Assembly (NCBI GenBank): GCA_031406135.1
Contig: JANOGU010000173.1
Span: 1 to 17,845 of the forward strand
Direction of reading: 5' to 3'
Source of the DNA: JANOGU01 sp031406135
GTDB taxonomy: Bacteria; Pseudomonadota; Alphaproteobacteria; Rhodobacterales; Rhodobacteraceae
Length of the DNA: 17,845 nt
In this document: positions 1-6,966 of the stretch, piece after piece
How positions within the stretch are numbered: the stretch's first letter is position 1
How the letters are laid out: each line of letters begins with the position of its first letter
Translations under genes and position numbers: made by a program
Notes under the pieces: model-generated
Database searches by the model: none
What the model was told of the DNA's origin: nothing
The model's input: only the letters and a program-made list of their open reading frames with translations

Positions 1-663
1 CACCGGCAGGCAGTAGTAGTGCGGGCGGATGCCACCGGCGAGAATGTGGTTGCGGTTCAGCACAAGGTGGTGGGCGGTGATCGTTCCGGCGATCGACGCG
101 CCGGCCGCGTAGACGTAGTCGACGGCATCTTCGGTCGTCAGATGCTCCATGACCACGCGCAGGCCGGGCGTGCGGCGGCGCAGCGGGTCGAGCACGCTGT
201 CGATGAACACCGCCTCGCGGTCGAAAATGTCGACCTCCGGGTCAGTCACCTCGCCATGCACGCACAGCGGCAATCCGATCTCGGCCATGCGGTCGAGAAC
301 CGCCTGCACCTTGAGGATGTCGTGCACCCCGGCATCGGAATTGGTCGTGGCGCCGGCAGGATAGAGCTTGACCGCGGACACCAGCCCGTCGGACGCCGCC
401 CGCTCCACATCGTCGGGGTCGGTCGTTTCGGTGAGGTAGAGCGTCATCAGCGGACGGAAGTCGCTGTTGGGCGGCAGGACAGCGAGGATGCGGTCGCGGT
501 AGGCGCGGGCCTGATCGCCGGTCACCACAGGCGGCACCAGGTTCGGCATCACGATGGCGCGGGCGAAGTGGCGGGCGCTCTCCGGCGCCACGGCCGCCAG
601 CATTGCCCCATCGCGCAGGTGCAGGTGCCAGTCGTCCGGGCGGCGGATGGTGAGGCTGTCCAT
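1..663 (-). CDS. pyrC: Dihydroorotase, homodimeric PyrC type (3' part beyond window)
   Basis: Catalyses the reversible cyclisation of N-carbamoyl-L-aspartate to dihydroorotate, the third step of pyrimidine synthesis, in the cytoplasm. The 221 codons present align well by eye with E. coli PyrC from its residue 4 on. Visible active-site elements are the HLHLRDG metal motif (His13, His15), the lysine that becomes carboxylated in AVKLYP (Lys99), His136 in CVHGEV and His174 in MEHLTT; each is offset by three residues from the E. coli ligands. The family is about 345 residues long, so the last third, with the catalytic Asp, lies beyond base 1. The ATG at 661-663 puts the conserved TIRRPDDWHLHLRDG at the usual distance from the N-terminus; the Shine-Dalgarno (SD) match there is weak. 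pyrE often follows in this order of bacteria but cannot be seen here. Confidence 0.95.
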   Translation of the reverse strand, partial: MDSLTIRRPDDWHLHLRDGAMLAAVAPESARHFARAIVMPNLVPPVVTGDQARAYRDRILAVLPPNSDFRPLMTLYLTETTDPDDVERAASDGLVSAVKLYPAGATTNSDAGVHDILKVQAVLDRMAEIGLPLCVHGEVTDPEVDIFDREAVFIDSVLDPLRRRTPGLRVVMEHLTTEDAVDYVYAAGASIAGTITAHHLVLNRNHILAGGIRPHYYCLPV

Positions 664-874
664 CGCCTGCGGCTAGCGCAGCGGCCGGGCATTTTCCAGC
701 CCCATGTGCGCAGCGTGCTGGCGCGGCACGAGCCGCGGGACTGCGCTCATGGCAAGGCCGGTCCGGACTAGCTCAACCCCCCTCTGAACTTGCTCGACGC
801 CGGCACCTGAGGTCCGGTGGACCTTTTCCACCGCCCGGACTAGCCTTGCGGCGACGATGCGTCGGAGGATGGCA
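664..874. other. Divergent intergenic region between pyrC and the LprI-like gene
   Basis: Apart from the short ORF above, this 211-bp stretch holds a 10-bp direct repeat CCGGACTAGC at 763-772 and 835-844. The second copy overlaps the right arm of an imperfect inverted repeat: GTCCGGTGGA at 812-821 against TCCACCGCCCGGAC at 827-840, with a 5-base loop. No convincing -35/-10 pair was found on either strand. The palindrome could be an operator or a transcript hairpin, but no T-run follows it. Confidence 0.3.
673..750 (-). CDS. Possible 25-codon upstream ORF ahead of pyrC
   Basis: A short frame beginning ATG-AGC-GCA and ending in TAG at 673-675 codes for MSAVPRLVPRQH and then AAHMGLENARPLR. Its stop lies 9 bases before the pyrC start, so ribosomes finishing it could re-initiate on pyrC. 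There is no good SD before it, no poly-pyrimidine-codon run, and no recognisable similarity. It could equally be a chance frame in GC-rich DNA. It is listed because it is the only frame leading straight into pyrC. Confidence 0.2.
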   Translation of the reverse strand: MSAVPRLVPRQHAAHMGLENARPLR

Positions 875-1348
875 ATGGAGTATCACGGCTCGTGCCAGGG
901 CGGCGCGGGGCGCTTCCGGGGCCATCGCTGCCAGGGCGCATTGCCACGACGGGAGGGCCGCGTCTGGGCGCTGCTTCTGGCCGCCGCCGCGGCGCTGGTG
1001 CCGCTCTCCGCACGCGCCGATTGCGCAGACGCCACGGCGCAGGCCGACCTGACGCAATGCGCCTATCTCAAGTGGCTGGAGGCGGACGCGAGCCTGAACC
1101 TGGCCTACAGCCTGGCACGGGGGGCGGCGAAGTCGATCGACCTGGCGCTGCCCGCCCATGACCGTGGCGCCGAGCGCGCATTGCGCGAGGGACAGCGCGG
1201 CTGGATCATCATGCGCGACGAGAGCTGCAAGGCGCTGGCCTGGGCGATGAAGGGCGGCTCGGCGGAGCCGATGCTGCGGCACGGCTGCATGGCGCGCCTG
1301 TCACAGGAGCGCGCCGCCTTCCTGCGCGGGTTCGCCGAGAGTTCCTAG
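875..1348 (+). CDS. Secreted LprI/DUF1311-type protein (lysozyme-inhibitor-like)
   Basis: A predicted exported protein of 157 residues. After a long basic N-region comes a hydrophobic segment (about residues 30-45) and an ARA|D signal-peptidase site near residue 48. The mature part is about 109 residues, with four cysteines (50, 62, 118, 138) that could form two disulfides. The pattern LTQCAYLKWLEADASLN, then RALREGQRGWIIMRDESC, then HGCMARLSQERAAFL is typical of DUF1311, the family of LprI and other small periplasmic proteins, some of which inhibit lysozyme; inhibition here is only inferred. ATG 875 was chosen because CGGAGG (863-868) lies six bases upstream. In-frame ATGs at 857 and 869 are alternatives, and the long N-region leaves room for a later start. 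The TAG stop (1346-1348) overlaps the stop of the convergent neighbour within one CTAG. Confidence 0.8.
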   Translation: MEYHGSCQGGAGRFRGHRCQGALPRREGRVWALLLAAAAALVPLSARADCADATAQADLTQCAYLKWLEADASLNLAYSLARGAAKSIDLALPAHDRGAERALREGQRGWIIMRDESCKALAWAMKGGSAEPMLRHGCMARLSQERAAFLRGFAESS

Positions 1349-2268
1349 GCCGCGACCACCACGCGGGGGAGCGTGGCCTCGATCTGCCGCAGCCGCGCTT
1401 CGAAGGCAGGGGCCTGGACGCGCGCGAGGACCGAGCGGCAGATCATCGCCTCGCGCTGCGGATGCCCGCTGTCGCGCGCGATCTTCATCATCCGCGTGAG
1501 GTAGGGTCCGTAGGTGCGGCGCGACCGCAGCATGCGGGCGAAGGCGAGCGGCGTCAGCCGCCCGTCCATGGCGCGGTCGATCAACCCGTCGAGCATACCC
1601 AGACGGCCGAGCGTGCGTTCCAGATCGCCGCCCAGATAGGGCATGCGCAGGAAATCGACCCAGGGGCGCGCGAACAGCGCGGCATGCATCGCATCCAGCC
1701 GTTCGGCCGGATCGAAGACAATGAAGGCGCGCGAGGCGCCCTCGATCATCGCCGGGGCAAAGCCGTAGCGCGAGGTAAAGTCCGACCGGCGCGCCGCGCG
1801 GTGGCGGTAGTCCCAGCCAGCGACACGCGGGGCGAGCGTGGCAACGGGCTGGACCGCCAGCACGGTGCTGCCGGGGGCAGCGACCGAAAAGGCGCAGGCG
1901 GCATGGGCTCCGCAGCCGGCGCCGTAGAACACGACGCGGTCGAAGTCCTCGAAAAAGGCGTCATCCACCAGCCGGTCGATGTATCGCCAGACGAGCGGAT
2001 CGCGGAAGAAGGTCTCTCCCTCGGCGATCAGCGACAGGTGCGACCATCCGCGGGTTTCGGCCAGACGCTGGCCCACCGGGATCGTTCCCGCCTCCTGGCA
2101 ACCGAAGGTGACAAGCAGCGTCGTGTCCCGGTCGGAGAAAGCGGCCCAGTGGCGCTTTCCGAGCCGCGACACGTAGCCATCCTCGCCCACAGACTGCTCG
2201 AGCTGCGCCAGCCACGCATCGCCCGCCGTCCCCCGCAGCTCGGGAGCTTGCAGACGGTCTTCAGACAT
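1345..2268 (-). CDS. Alpha/beta-hydrolase-like protein lacking catalytic Ser and His
   Basis: A 307-residue cytoplasmic protein with no signal peptide. It aligns along its length with the C-terminal half of the protein encoded at 7811-9190: FFRDPLVWRYIDRL/FRDPWVLEQF, EDFDRVVFYGA/ARFDRVVFYGA, FDPAERLDAMH/YDPYEPLDAAH, and DGRLTPLAFARMLRSRR/DGTLTEAGFYRTLRARK. In that paralogue the nucleophile elbow reads GASMGG with serine; here it is GAGCGA (Gly118), and the likely catalytic histidine (LMGHRLG) is LGGDLE here. Only the candidate Asp186 remains. Relatives in Rhodobacterales are, as I recall, often labelled phosphoadenosine phosphosulfate reductase, but no such reductase signature is visible. It is last in the leftward arm, 217 bp behind a glycosyltransferase gene. 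The ATG at 2266-2268 follows a G-rich SD-like tract. Function is unknown; a binding or regulatory role is possible. Confidence 0.75.
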   Translation of the reverse strand: MSEDRLQAPELRGTAGDAWLAQLEQSVGEDGYVSRLGKRHWAAFSDRDTTLLVTFGCQEAGTIPVGQRLAETRGWSHLSLIAEGETFFRDPLVWRYIDRLVDDAFFEDFDRVVFYGAGCGAHAACAFSVAAPGSTVLAVQPVATLAPRVAGWDYRHRAARRSDFTSRYGFAPAMIEGASRAFIVFDPAERLDAMHAALFARPWVDFLRMPYLGGDLERTLGRLGMLDGLIDRAMDGRLTPLAFARMLRSRRTYGPYLTRMMKIARDSGHPQREAMICRSVLARVQAPAFEARLRQIEATLPRVVVAA

Positions 2269-2322
2269 TCAATCCCCCACCCTACACAAACACGCGCCGG
2301 ACACTGAACACAACCCGCCGTC

Positions 2323-2381
2323 GCAGGACCATGATTGCCCGGAAACCGTTCCGAAACAAGGCATTCGGTCATTGGTCCTGC
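2323..2381. repeat. Perfect 9-bp inverted repeat flanking a promoter-like site
   Basis: GCAGGACCA (2323-2331) is mirrored exactly by TGGTCCTGC (2373-2381), with 41 bases between. The match extends a few more bases if one insertion is allowed. Nested inside is CGGAA-ACCG-TTCCG (2340-2353). The 217-bp gap (2269-2485) that contains it holds no supported gene. Confidence 0.5.
2331..2359 (-). promoter_or_regulatory. Candidate promoter for the hydrolase-like gene
   Basis: On the minus strand TTGTTT (2359-2354) is followed after 17 bases by AATCAT (2336-2331), giving a leader of roughly 55 bases before the ATG at 2268. Matches to consensus are only 3/6 and 4/6. The pair sits between the arms of the inverted repeat described separately, as expected for a regulated promoter. 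Confidence 0.3.
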
Positions 2382-2485
2382 GGAATATCCGGGCCAACTG
2401 TTTCGCCGGATCAGTGCAAAGGACCCGTTTTTCAACCCATGCGGGATTGGTCTCCGGCGGGGTTCTTCTTGCGATTGAGACGGGC

Positions 2486-3502
2486 TCAGGGCGCGGGCGC
2501 CAGCCGCCACAGGCGCTGCGCCTCGGCCCGGGTCAGGACCCGACTCGGGGCGGCCAGCAGGAGCCGGCCGTAGAGCCGCCGCCAGGGCTCCTGCGTCATC
2601 AGCGCGGCAAAGCGCGCGCGGCGCCAGGCGACGGCGGCGCGGTGCAGGGGGCCGAGCACGGGGTCGGCCAGAAGCTCCGTCAGGAGCGGGGCCACCTGCG
2701 GCTCCAGCCGCAGGATCGAGCGGTCCTCCTCGGCCGCAAAGTTGCGCTCGACGACATAGGCGAGGTCGAAGCTGGTTGCCTCGCGGTTGGCGCGGCCGCG
2801 GTCGGCTTTCAGGACGGTGCTTTCCATCGCGCCGAGGGCATAGTGGTTGATCTGGACGAGGCCGTAGGGATCAAGCCCCAGCCCGTGGAAGCCGCGGGCG
2901 AAGCCGTCGGGCAGGGGCTGGCCCGAGCCATCCACCCAGACCGGGCGGCGGGCGGGGTCGGGCTGCTTCGGGCGGTGGACGCCCAGCTTGCGGAAACTGC
3001 CGTCGTTGCGGAACAGCGTCTTGATCTGCACCGCCTGCCAGGGCCACCAGAGCACGCGCGGCGCCGCGCGGGTGAACTGCGCCCGCACCGGGGCGTCCTC
3101 GTAGCGTTCGATGCCACCGTTGCCGAACATCCGCCAGGTGATGGCGATGGCCGTGGCCGCGGGCACGGAGGCCAGCAGCGCCGCGAGCGTGCCGTCGCCC
3201 ACGGCCACGTTCACGAACTCGTCGACGTCGAGCACCATGATCCAGTCCGCCGCTTCCCGGGCCGGGTGGCGGTCGGCCCGCTTGAGCGCCGCCCATTGCG
3301 GACCTTCGGCATGCGGGCCGTCGTTGCGCAGGTGCGTCAGCCAGCCCAGCGCCGCCAGCCGGTCGAGCATCGCGTCGGTGCCGTCGTCGCAGTCGTTTGA
3401 AAAGACGAGGAGATCGGTGAAGCCGGCGGCCCGATGGTGGGCCAGCCATTCGAGGAGGAAGGCCCCCTCGTTGCGGACGGTCAGGATGCCAAGCGCGCGC
3501 AT
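2486..3502 (-). CDS. Glycosyltransferase family 2 protein (Glyco_tranf_2_4 type)
   Basis: A 338-residue GT-A-fold glycosyltransferase predicted to use a nucleotide sugar, acceptor unknown. The fold begins at once with LGILTVRNEGAFLLEWLAHH, the form typical of PF13704, and carries the metal/nucleotide motif LDVDEF (Asp92, Asp94). The middle segments ITWRMFGNGG, KTLFRN and KLGVHRPK are shared nearly verbatim with the enzyme at 4509-6764. The family-typical VQINHYALGAMESTVLKADRGRAN sits near 216-239, although the core reads ESTVLKADRGR rather than ESFLVKRDRGR. There is no signal or membrane segment, so it is cytoplasmic. The start overlaps the end of the upstream glycosyltransferase gene by 22 bases, suggesting translational coupling; the SD is poor. 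It is the middle-to-late gene of the leftward arm. Confidence 0.88.
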   Translation of the reverse strand: MRALGILTVRNEGAFLLEWLAHHRAAGFTDLLVFSNDCDDGTDAMLDRLAALGWLTHLRNDGPHAEGPQWAALKRADRHPAREAADWIMVLDVDEFVNVAVGDGTLAALLASVPAATAIAITWRMFGNGGIERYEDAPVRAQFTRAAPRVLWWPWQAVQIKTLFRNDGSFRKLGVHRPKQPDPARRPVWVDGSGQPLPDGFARGFHGLGLDPYGLVQINHYALGAMESTVLKADRGRANREATSFDLAYVVERNFAAEEDRSILRLEPQVAPLLTELLADPVLGPLHRAAVAWRRARFAALMTQEPWRRLYGRLLLAAPSRVLTRAEAQRLWRLAPAP

Positions 3503-4476
3503 CGGGCCTGGCGCTCGGCAATGGCGGCGATGGTCTCGGCGAAGTCGGGCCGCGCCGTCAGCTCGGCGATCCTGCGGCGGTGCCAGTCCACCGCCTCACC
3601 GTGCAGGCGGGCAAGCTCGGCGTCCGCCATGAGCCGCGCGCGCCACTCGCCGGCCGCGTCATCGTAGCGGCGGATCAGGTGGTCCTCTTCCTCGGCGATG
3701 TCGTGGCGGTCCCAGTAGTCGACGTTCATCACCTGGTTGGTGTGGTTGACCCGGCCGCGGTCGCGCTTGACGAGGAAGCTTTCGGCCGAGCGCAGCGCGT
3801 AGTGGTTGACCTGCGCCTTGCGGAAATCCTGCAGGGCGAATTTGGTCCCGCCGCTCTCGATCCGCCGCCCGCCCGGCATTTCGGCGATGAAGCTGCGGCC
3901 GAGATCGGGGTGCGGGATCGGCGCATGGATGCCGGGACGCCTGAGGTTCAGCCCGCCGCGCGACACCGACTTGCAGAAGACCTGCGGGGCGAGCCCGACG
4001 CGGCGGGGCTGGGCCTGGGCCCGGACAAACTGCTGCGTGACCGGGGTGTCCTCATAGGCGGACCGCCCGTCGGGGCCGAAGATGCGCCAGGGAACGCAGA
4101 TCACTTCCGCCTCCGGGGAGGCTTCGCCGATCAGCGCGTCCACCGTGCCGTCGCCGATGTGGCTGGTCAGGAACTCGTCGGCATCGCAGACGAAGAGCCA
4201 ATTGGCGGTGGCGACCTCGGGGTAGCGGAAGGCCTGCTTCAGCGCCGCGCGCTGGATCGAGGTCACCGACCAGATCGTCGTCGCATGGTGGCGGGCCAGG
4301 CCCAGCTCCTGCAGCCGCAGCGCCATCGCCGGCGTCGGGTCCTCGCAGTCGTTGGTGCAGATGACGAAGCGGTCGAAGCCCAGCGCGAGGTAGTGCGCTG
4401 CCCACTCGATCAGGAAGGCGCCCTCGTTCTTCATCGTGGTGACGACGGTCTTGCCGCCGATCCGTTCGCCGCCCAT
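3481..4476 (-). CDS. Glycosyltransferase family 2 protein (Glyco_tranf_2_4 type)
   Basis: A 331-residue paralogue of its two neighbours. KTVVTTMKNEGAFLIEWAAHYL opens the GT-A fold, CDADEF (Asp98, Asp100) is the metal-binding DXD, and VNHYALRSAESFLVKRDRGRVNH (about 223-245) is the C-terminal family motif. The middle differs from the neighbours: FGPDGRSAYEDT replaces FGNGG and the KLGVHRPK segment is replaced by LRRPGIHAPIPHP, so donor or acceptor specificity is probably different. Sugar and acceptor cannot be read from the sequence. It starts 32 bases after the stop of the large glycosyltransferase gene and overlaps the next gene by 22 bases, consistent with one transcript. The ATG at 4474-4476 is preceded by GGGACAGCG, a modest SD. 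Confidence 0.88.
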   Translation of the reverse strand: MGGERIGGKTVVTTMKNEGAFLIEWAAHYLALGFDRFVICTNDCEDPTPAMALRLQELGLARHHATTIWSVTSIQRAALKQAFRYPEVATANWLFVCDADEFLTSHIGDGTVDALIGEASPEAEVICVPWRIFGPDGRSAYEDTPVTQQFVRAQAQPRRVGLAPQVFCKSVSRGGLNLRRPGIHAPIPHPDLGRSFIAEMPGGRRIESGGTKFALQDFRKAQVNHYALRSAESFLVKRDRGRVNHTNQVMNVDYWDRHDIAEEEDHLIRRYDDAAGEWRARLMADAELARLHGEAVDWHRRRIAELTARPDFAETIAAIAERQARCARLAS

Positions 4477-4508
4477 CGCGCTGTCCCGGTTCCTGTCCCT
4501 GTGCGGTT

Positions 4509-6764
4509 TCAGTTCTCTGCCGCGCCGGCGTGGTCGACGGTGAAGAAGTAGTCCGGCGGCAGCCGGTCGAGGTCGAGATCGGCCGGGATCACCTCCGGCC
4601 CGGCCTTGAACACGCTGGCCCCGAAATGCGCCTGCAGCCGGCAGAGCCGCTCCATCCGCGGCGCGGTCAGCGCCGCGTAGAAGGCTGCGTAATCGTTCTT
4701 TTCCCGCAGCTCCGCGATCCTCGCCCGGTGCGCCGCCACGGCGGCGCGGTGGGCGTCGGCGATGTCGGGGTCGGCGGTCAGCCGATCAAACTCCGCGCGG
4801 GCCATTGCCAGGCGGGGCAGGACCGAGGTGTCTTGCGTGGCGTTGTGGTTCATGCGGAACCAGTAGTTCAGCCCCTGATCGCGGTCCACGTGGTTTACCC
4901 GGCCGCGGTCGCGCTTGACAAGGAAGCTCTCGGCCGAGCGCGCGGCGTAGTGGTTGAGCTGCACCCAGTCGTAGCCGTAGGTCTGGAGCGATGACCGCCA
5001 GCCGTTGCGGAACATCTCGCGCGGCATCGGCCGTCCCGACCCGTTGAGCCAGCGCACCTGGTCCCAGAGGTCGGGGTTCAGCCCCTTGGGCCGGTGGACG
5101 CCGAGCTTGCGGTAGAGTGCCAGGTTGCGGAACAGGGTCTTGAAGCCCCAGGCCTGATGCGGCTTGCGGATCAGCTCGGGCGCGCAGGCGGTGAACTGCT
5201 CGGTGACGAAGCGGTCGGCATAGGCGCGGACGCCGCCGTTGCCGAACAGCCGCCATGTGGCGGAGATCAGGTTCGCCCCCGGCAGCGCCGCCTGCATCGC
5301 GGCGAAAAGGCCGGGCAGACGGCCGTCGCCCAGCCGGATGTTCAGGAACTCGTCCACGTCCATGCAGAGGCCCCAGTCGGCGGCGCGGACGATGTCCTCG
5401 TCCTCGGCCGCCTGCAGCGCGGCGTGCTGCGGCTTGAGGCCGGTCTTCCGGTAGGGGTTGTCGCGGTGCCGGACCAGGCCCTTGTCCTGCAGCAGGTCCA
5501 GCATGCGGTCGGTGCCGTCGGTGCAGTCGTTGGTGTAGATCAGGAAGTCCTGCACCCCGATGGCCCGGTGGAAGGCCAGCCATTCCAGGATGAAAGGCCC
5601 CTCGTTCTTCATCGTGGTGACGATCACCGTCCGCTGGCCGTCCGGCGCGGTCCGCAACGCGGTGGCCGGCGGGCGCACCGGCTTGCCGCCGAGCGGGCCG
5701 GTGGCGAGCGCAAGCAGGCCCGCGTCCTCGACCAGCGAGGTCTTGGGCGCGAGTTCGGAGGGCGCGCGACCGGGAACGCGGACCGCCATGGCGCGCAGGA
5801 AGCTCTGCGCGCGGTCCTCATCGGGTGCTGCATAGGCCACCCGCAGCAGACGCCAGGTGTTCAGCAGCCCCGCCTTGTCCGGCGCCACGCCCCAGCGGCT
5901 CAGGGGCGCACTGCGGTCGAAGGGGCGGCAGATGTGGTCGGAGAAGCGCGCCCCGGTCCCCGCCCGCACCCGCCAGGGATAGATGCGCTGCCCGGTGAGC
6001 GCGATCACGCCACGCCGGGCGGAAAGGCAGGCGTCGAAGGCCGTGGGTTCGCTCTCCGCGCGGGGGGCAAGAATGTCGCTGACGTCGAGCGTCAGGACGG
6101 CGCGGGCGCGGGCGAGGAAGCGCCACTTCATCGCCTCGAAGATCAGTCCCTCGCCCAAGGGTGCGCGCCAGGGGTCGGCGGCGGGGCGGTCGATCCGGTC
6201 GCGGCCGGGCGCGTCGGGGGCATAGAGCGGGTGGTTCTCCGGCCCCTCCCCCGGCTTGCCGAGCGGGACGGGGCTGTCCACGATGATCACGGTCATCGCG
6301 GTGCCGCCCAGCGCCGCCTGCAGCGTCCCGGCGAAGACCGGGTCCTCCGGCGCGCGGTTGACGATCACCGCGCCGGTCAGGCCGTGGTGGGCGGCCATGT
6401 AGCGCAGGCCCTCCGCCACCTGCGCCGGGGTCTCGTCCCAGCGGAAGCCCAGCGTGGCGTTGGCACCGGCGAGCAGGTCCGTCTCGGCCGATGCCGGACT
6501 GGTGTCGAGGTCGGTACTGTCGGCAAGGCCGATGCGGGGGGGGCCAGAGAACACCCCGAGCGTGCCGCCCGCGACCTCGCGCAGATCCTGCGGCAGGGCG
6601 CAGCCCGGACGGCCGTCCGGGGCGAAGGCGGACGGCGCCGTGCCCTGGCCGAAGAAGGCGCGGAACAGCCCGGCGTCGGGATCGGCCACCGCGTCGAGGA
6701 TGCGGGTGGCGCCGCTGCGGTCGATCACGAACGCACCCAGTCGCCGGTGGATCACGCTGCCCAT
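4509..6764 (-). CDS. Two-domain glycosyltransferase: degenerate N-terminal domain plus active-looking GT2 domain
   Basis: A 751-residue protein. Its C-terminal part (from about 379) is a complete PF13704-type glycosyltransferase: TVIVTTMKNEGPFILEWLAFH, MDVDEF (Asp469, Asp471), FGNGG, KLGVHRPKG, and VQLNHYAARSAESFLVKRDRGRVNH near 601-625. The N-terminal 350 residues have a faint echo of the same fold. VAEGLRYMAAHHGLTGAVIVN (about 116-136) aligns with the start of the GT domain, and LTLDVSDILAP (about 224-234) aligns with the DXD strand but lacks the second acidic residue of the motif in register. I infer an ancient GT duplication with one inactive copy. ATG 6764 is preferred over ATG 6839: AGGGCGG lies five bases upstream of it, and the extra 25 codons are rich in rare codons (CTA, TTG, CAA, CGA, AGG). 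It is first gene of the leftward arm. Confidence 0.85.
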   Translation of the reverse strand: MGSVIHRRLGAFVIDRSGATRILDAVADPDAGLFRAFFGQGTAPSAFAPDGRPGCALPQDLREVAGGTLGVFSGPPRIGLADSTDLDTSPASAETDLLAGANATLGFRWDETPAQVAEGLRYMAAHHGLTGAVIVNRAPEDPVFAGTLQAALGGTAMTVIIVDSPVPLGKPGEGPENHPLYAPDAPGRDRIDRPAADPWRAPLGEGLIFEAMKWRFLARARAVLTLDVSDILAPRAESEPTAFDACLSARRGVIALTGQRIYPWRVRAGTGARFSDHICRPFDRSAPLSRWGVAPDKAGLLNTWRLLRVAYAAPDEDRAQSFLRAMAVRVPGRAPSELAPKTSLVEDAGLLALATGPLGGKPVRPPATALRTAPDGQRTVIVTTMKNEGPFILEWLAFHRAIGVQDFLIYTNDCTDGTDRMLDLLQDKGLVRHRDNPYRKTGLKPQHAALQAAEDEDIVRAADWGLCMDVDEFLNIRLGDGRLPGLFAAMQAALPGANLISATWRLFGNGGVRAYADRFVTEQFTACAPELIRKPHQAWGFKTLFRNLALYRKLGVHRPKGLNPDLWDQVRWLNGSGRPMPREMFRNGWRSSLQTYGYDWVQLNHYAARSAESFLVKRDRGRVNHVDRDQGLNYWFRMNHNATQDTSVLPRLAMARAEFDRLTADPDIADAHRAAVAAHRARIAELREKNDYAAFYAALTAPRMERLCRLQAHFGASVFKAGPEVIPADLDLDRLPPDYFFTVDHAGAAEN

Positions 6765-6966
6765 GCCTGCCGCCCTGCCCCCCTGTCGCGCAGCCGCCAC
6801 CTGGACGATCTGCCGCCGCCCTTGCGGCAAGGTTAGCATGGCGGATTTCGCAGTGCCAATTCGCTACGCCATCGCCCCGCTTCCCCGCGGCGCAATCGGG
6901 CGGTAATGTTCCTTGCAGACAACAGGACCGGCGGGACAACCGCCGCAGGACCGGGGGCGGACAGGC
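6765..6966. promoter_or_regulatory. Divergent control region between the two arms of the glycosyltransferase island
   Basis: This 202-bp gap must carry the start signals for both arms. Visible elements are the dyad CCTTGC-G-GCAAGG at 6820-6832 and, for the rightward arm, TTCCCC (6881-6886) 17 bases before TAATGT (6904-6909). The leftward strand has a TTGGCA at about 6858-6863 without a good -10. All assignments are weak. Confidence 0.3.

Noticed and set aside
19..771. 250-codon open frame on the plus strand
   Set aside because: It is antisense to the clear pyrC frame, has Arg/His/Val-rich composition and no family resemblance.
812..840. Inverted repeat as an intrinsic terminator
   Set aside because: No T-run follows on either strand and no gene ends just before it; kept only as a palindrome.
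5094..6836. 580-codon open frame on the plus strand
   Set aside because: It lies antisense to the large glycosyltransferase gene; long antisense frames are expected in DNA of this GC content, and the protein matches no family.
6764..6839. Upstream ATG start for the two-domain glycosyltransferase
   Set aside because: It has no SD, and the 25 extra codons are rich in codons rare in this genome; the ATG at 6764 has an SD-like AGGGCGG.
6846..6863. TGGCAC on the minus strand as a sigma-54 promoter
   Set aside because: The -12 TTGC element is absent at the required spacing.
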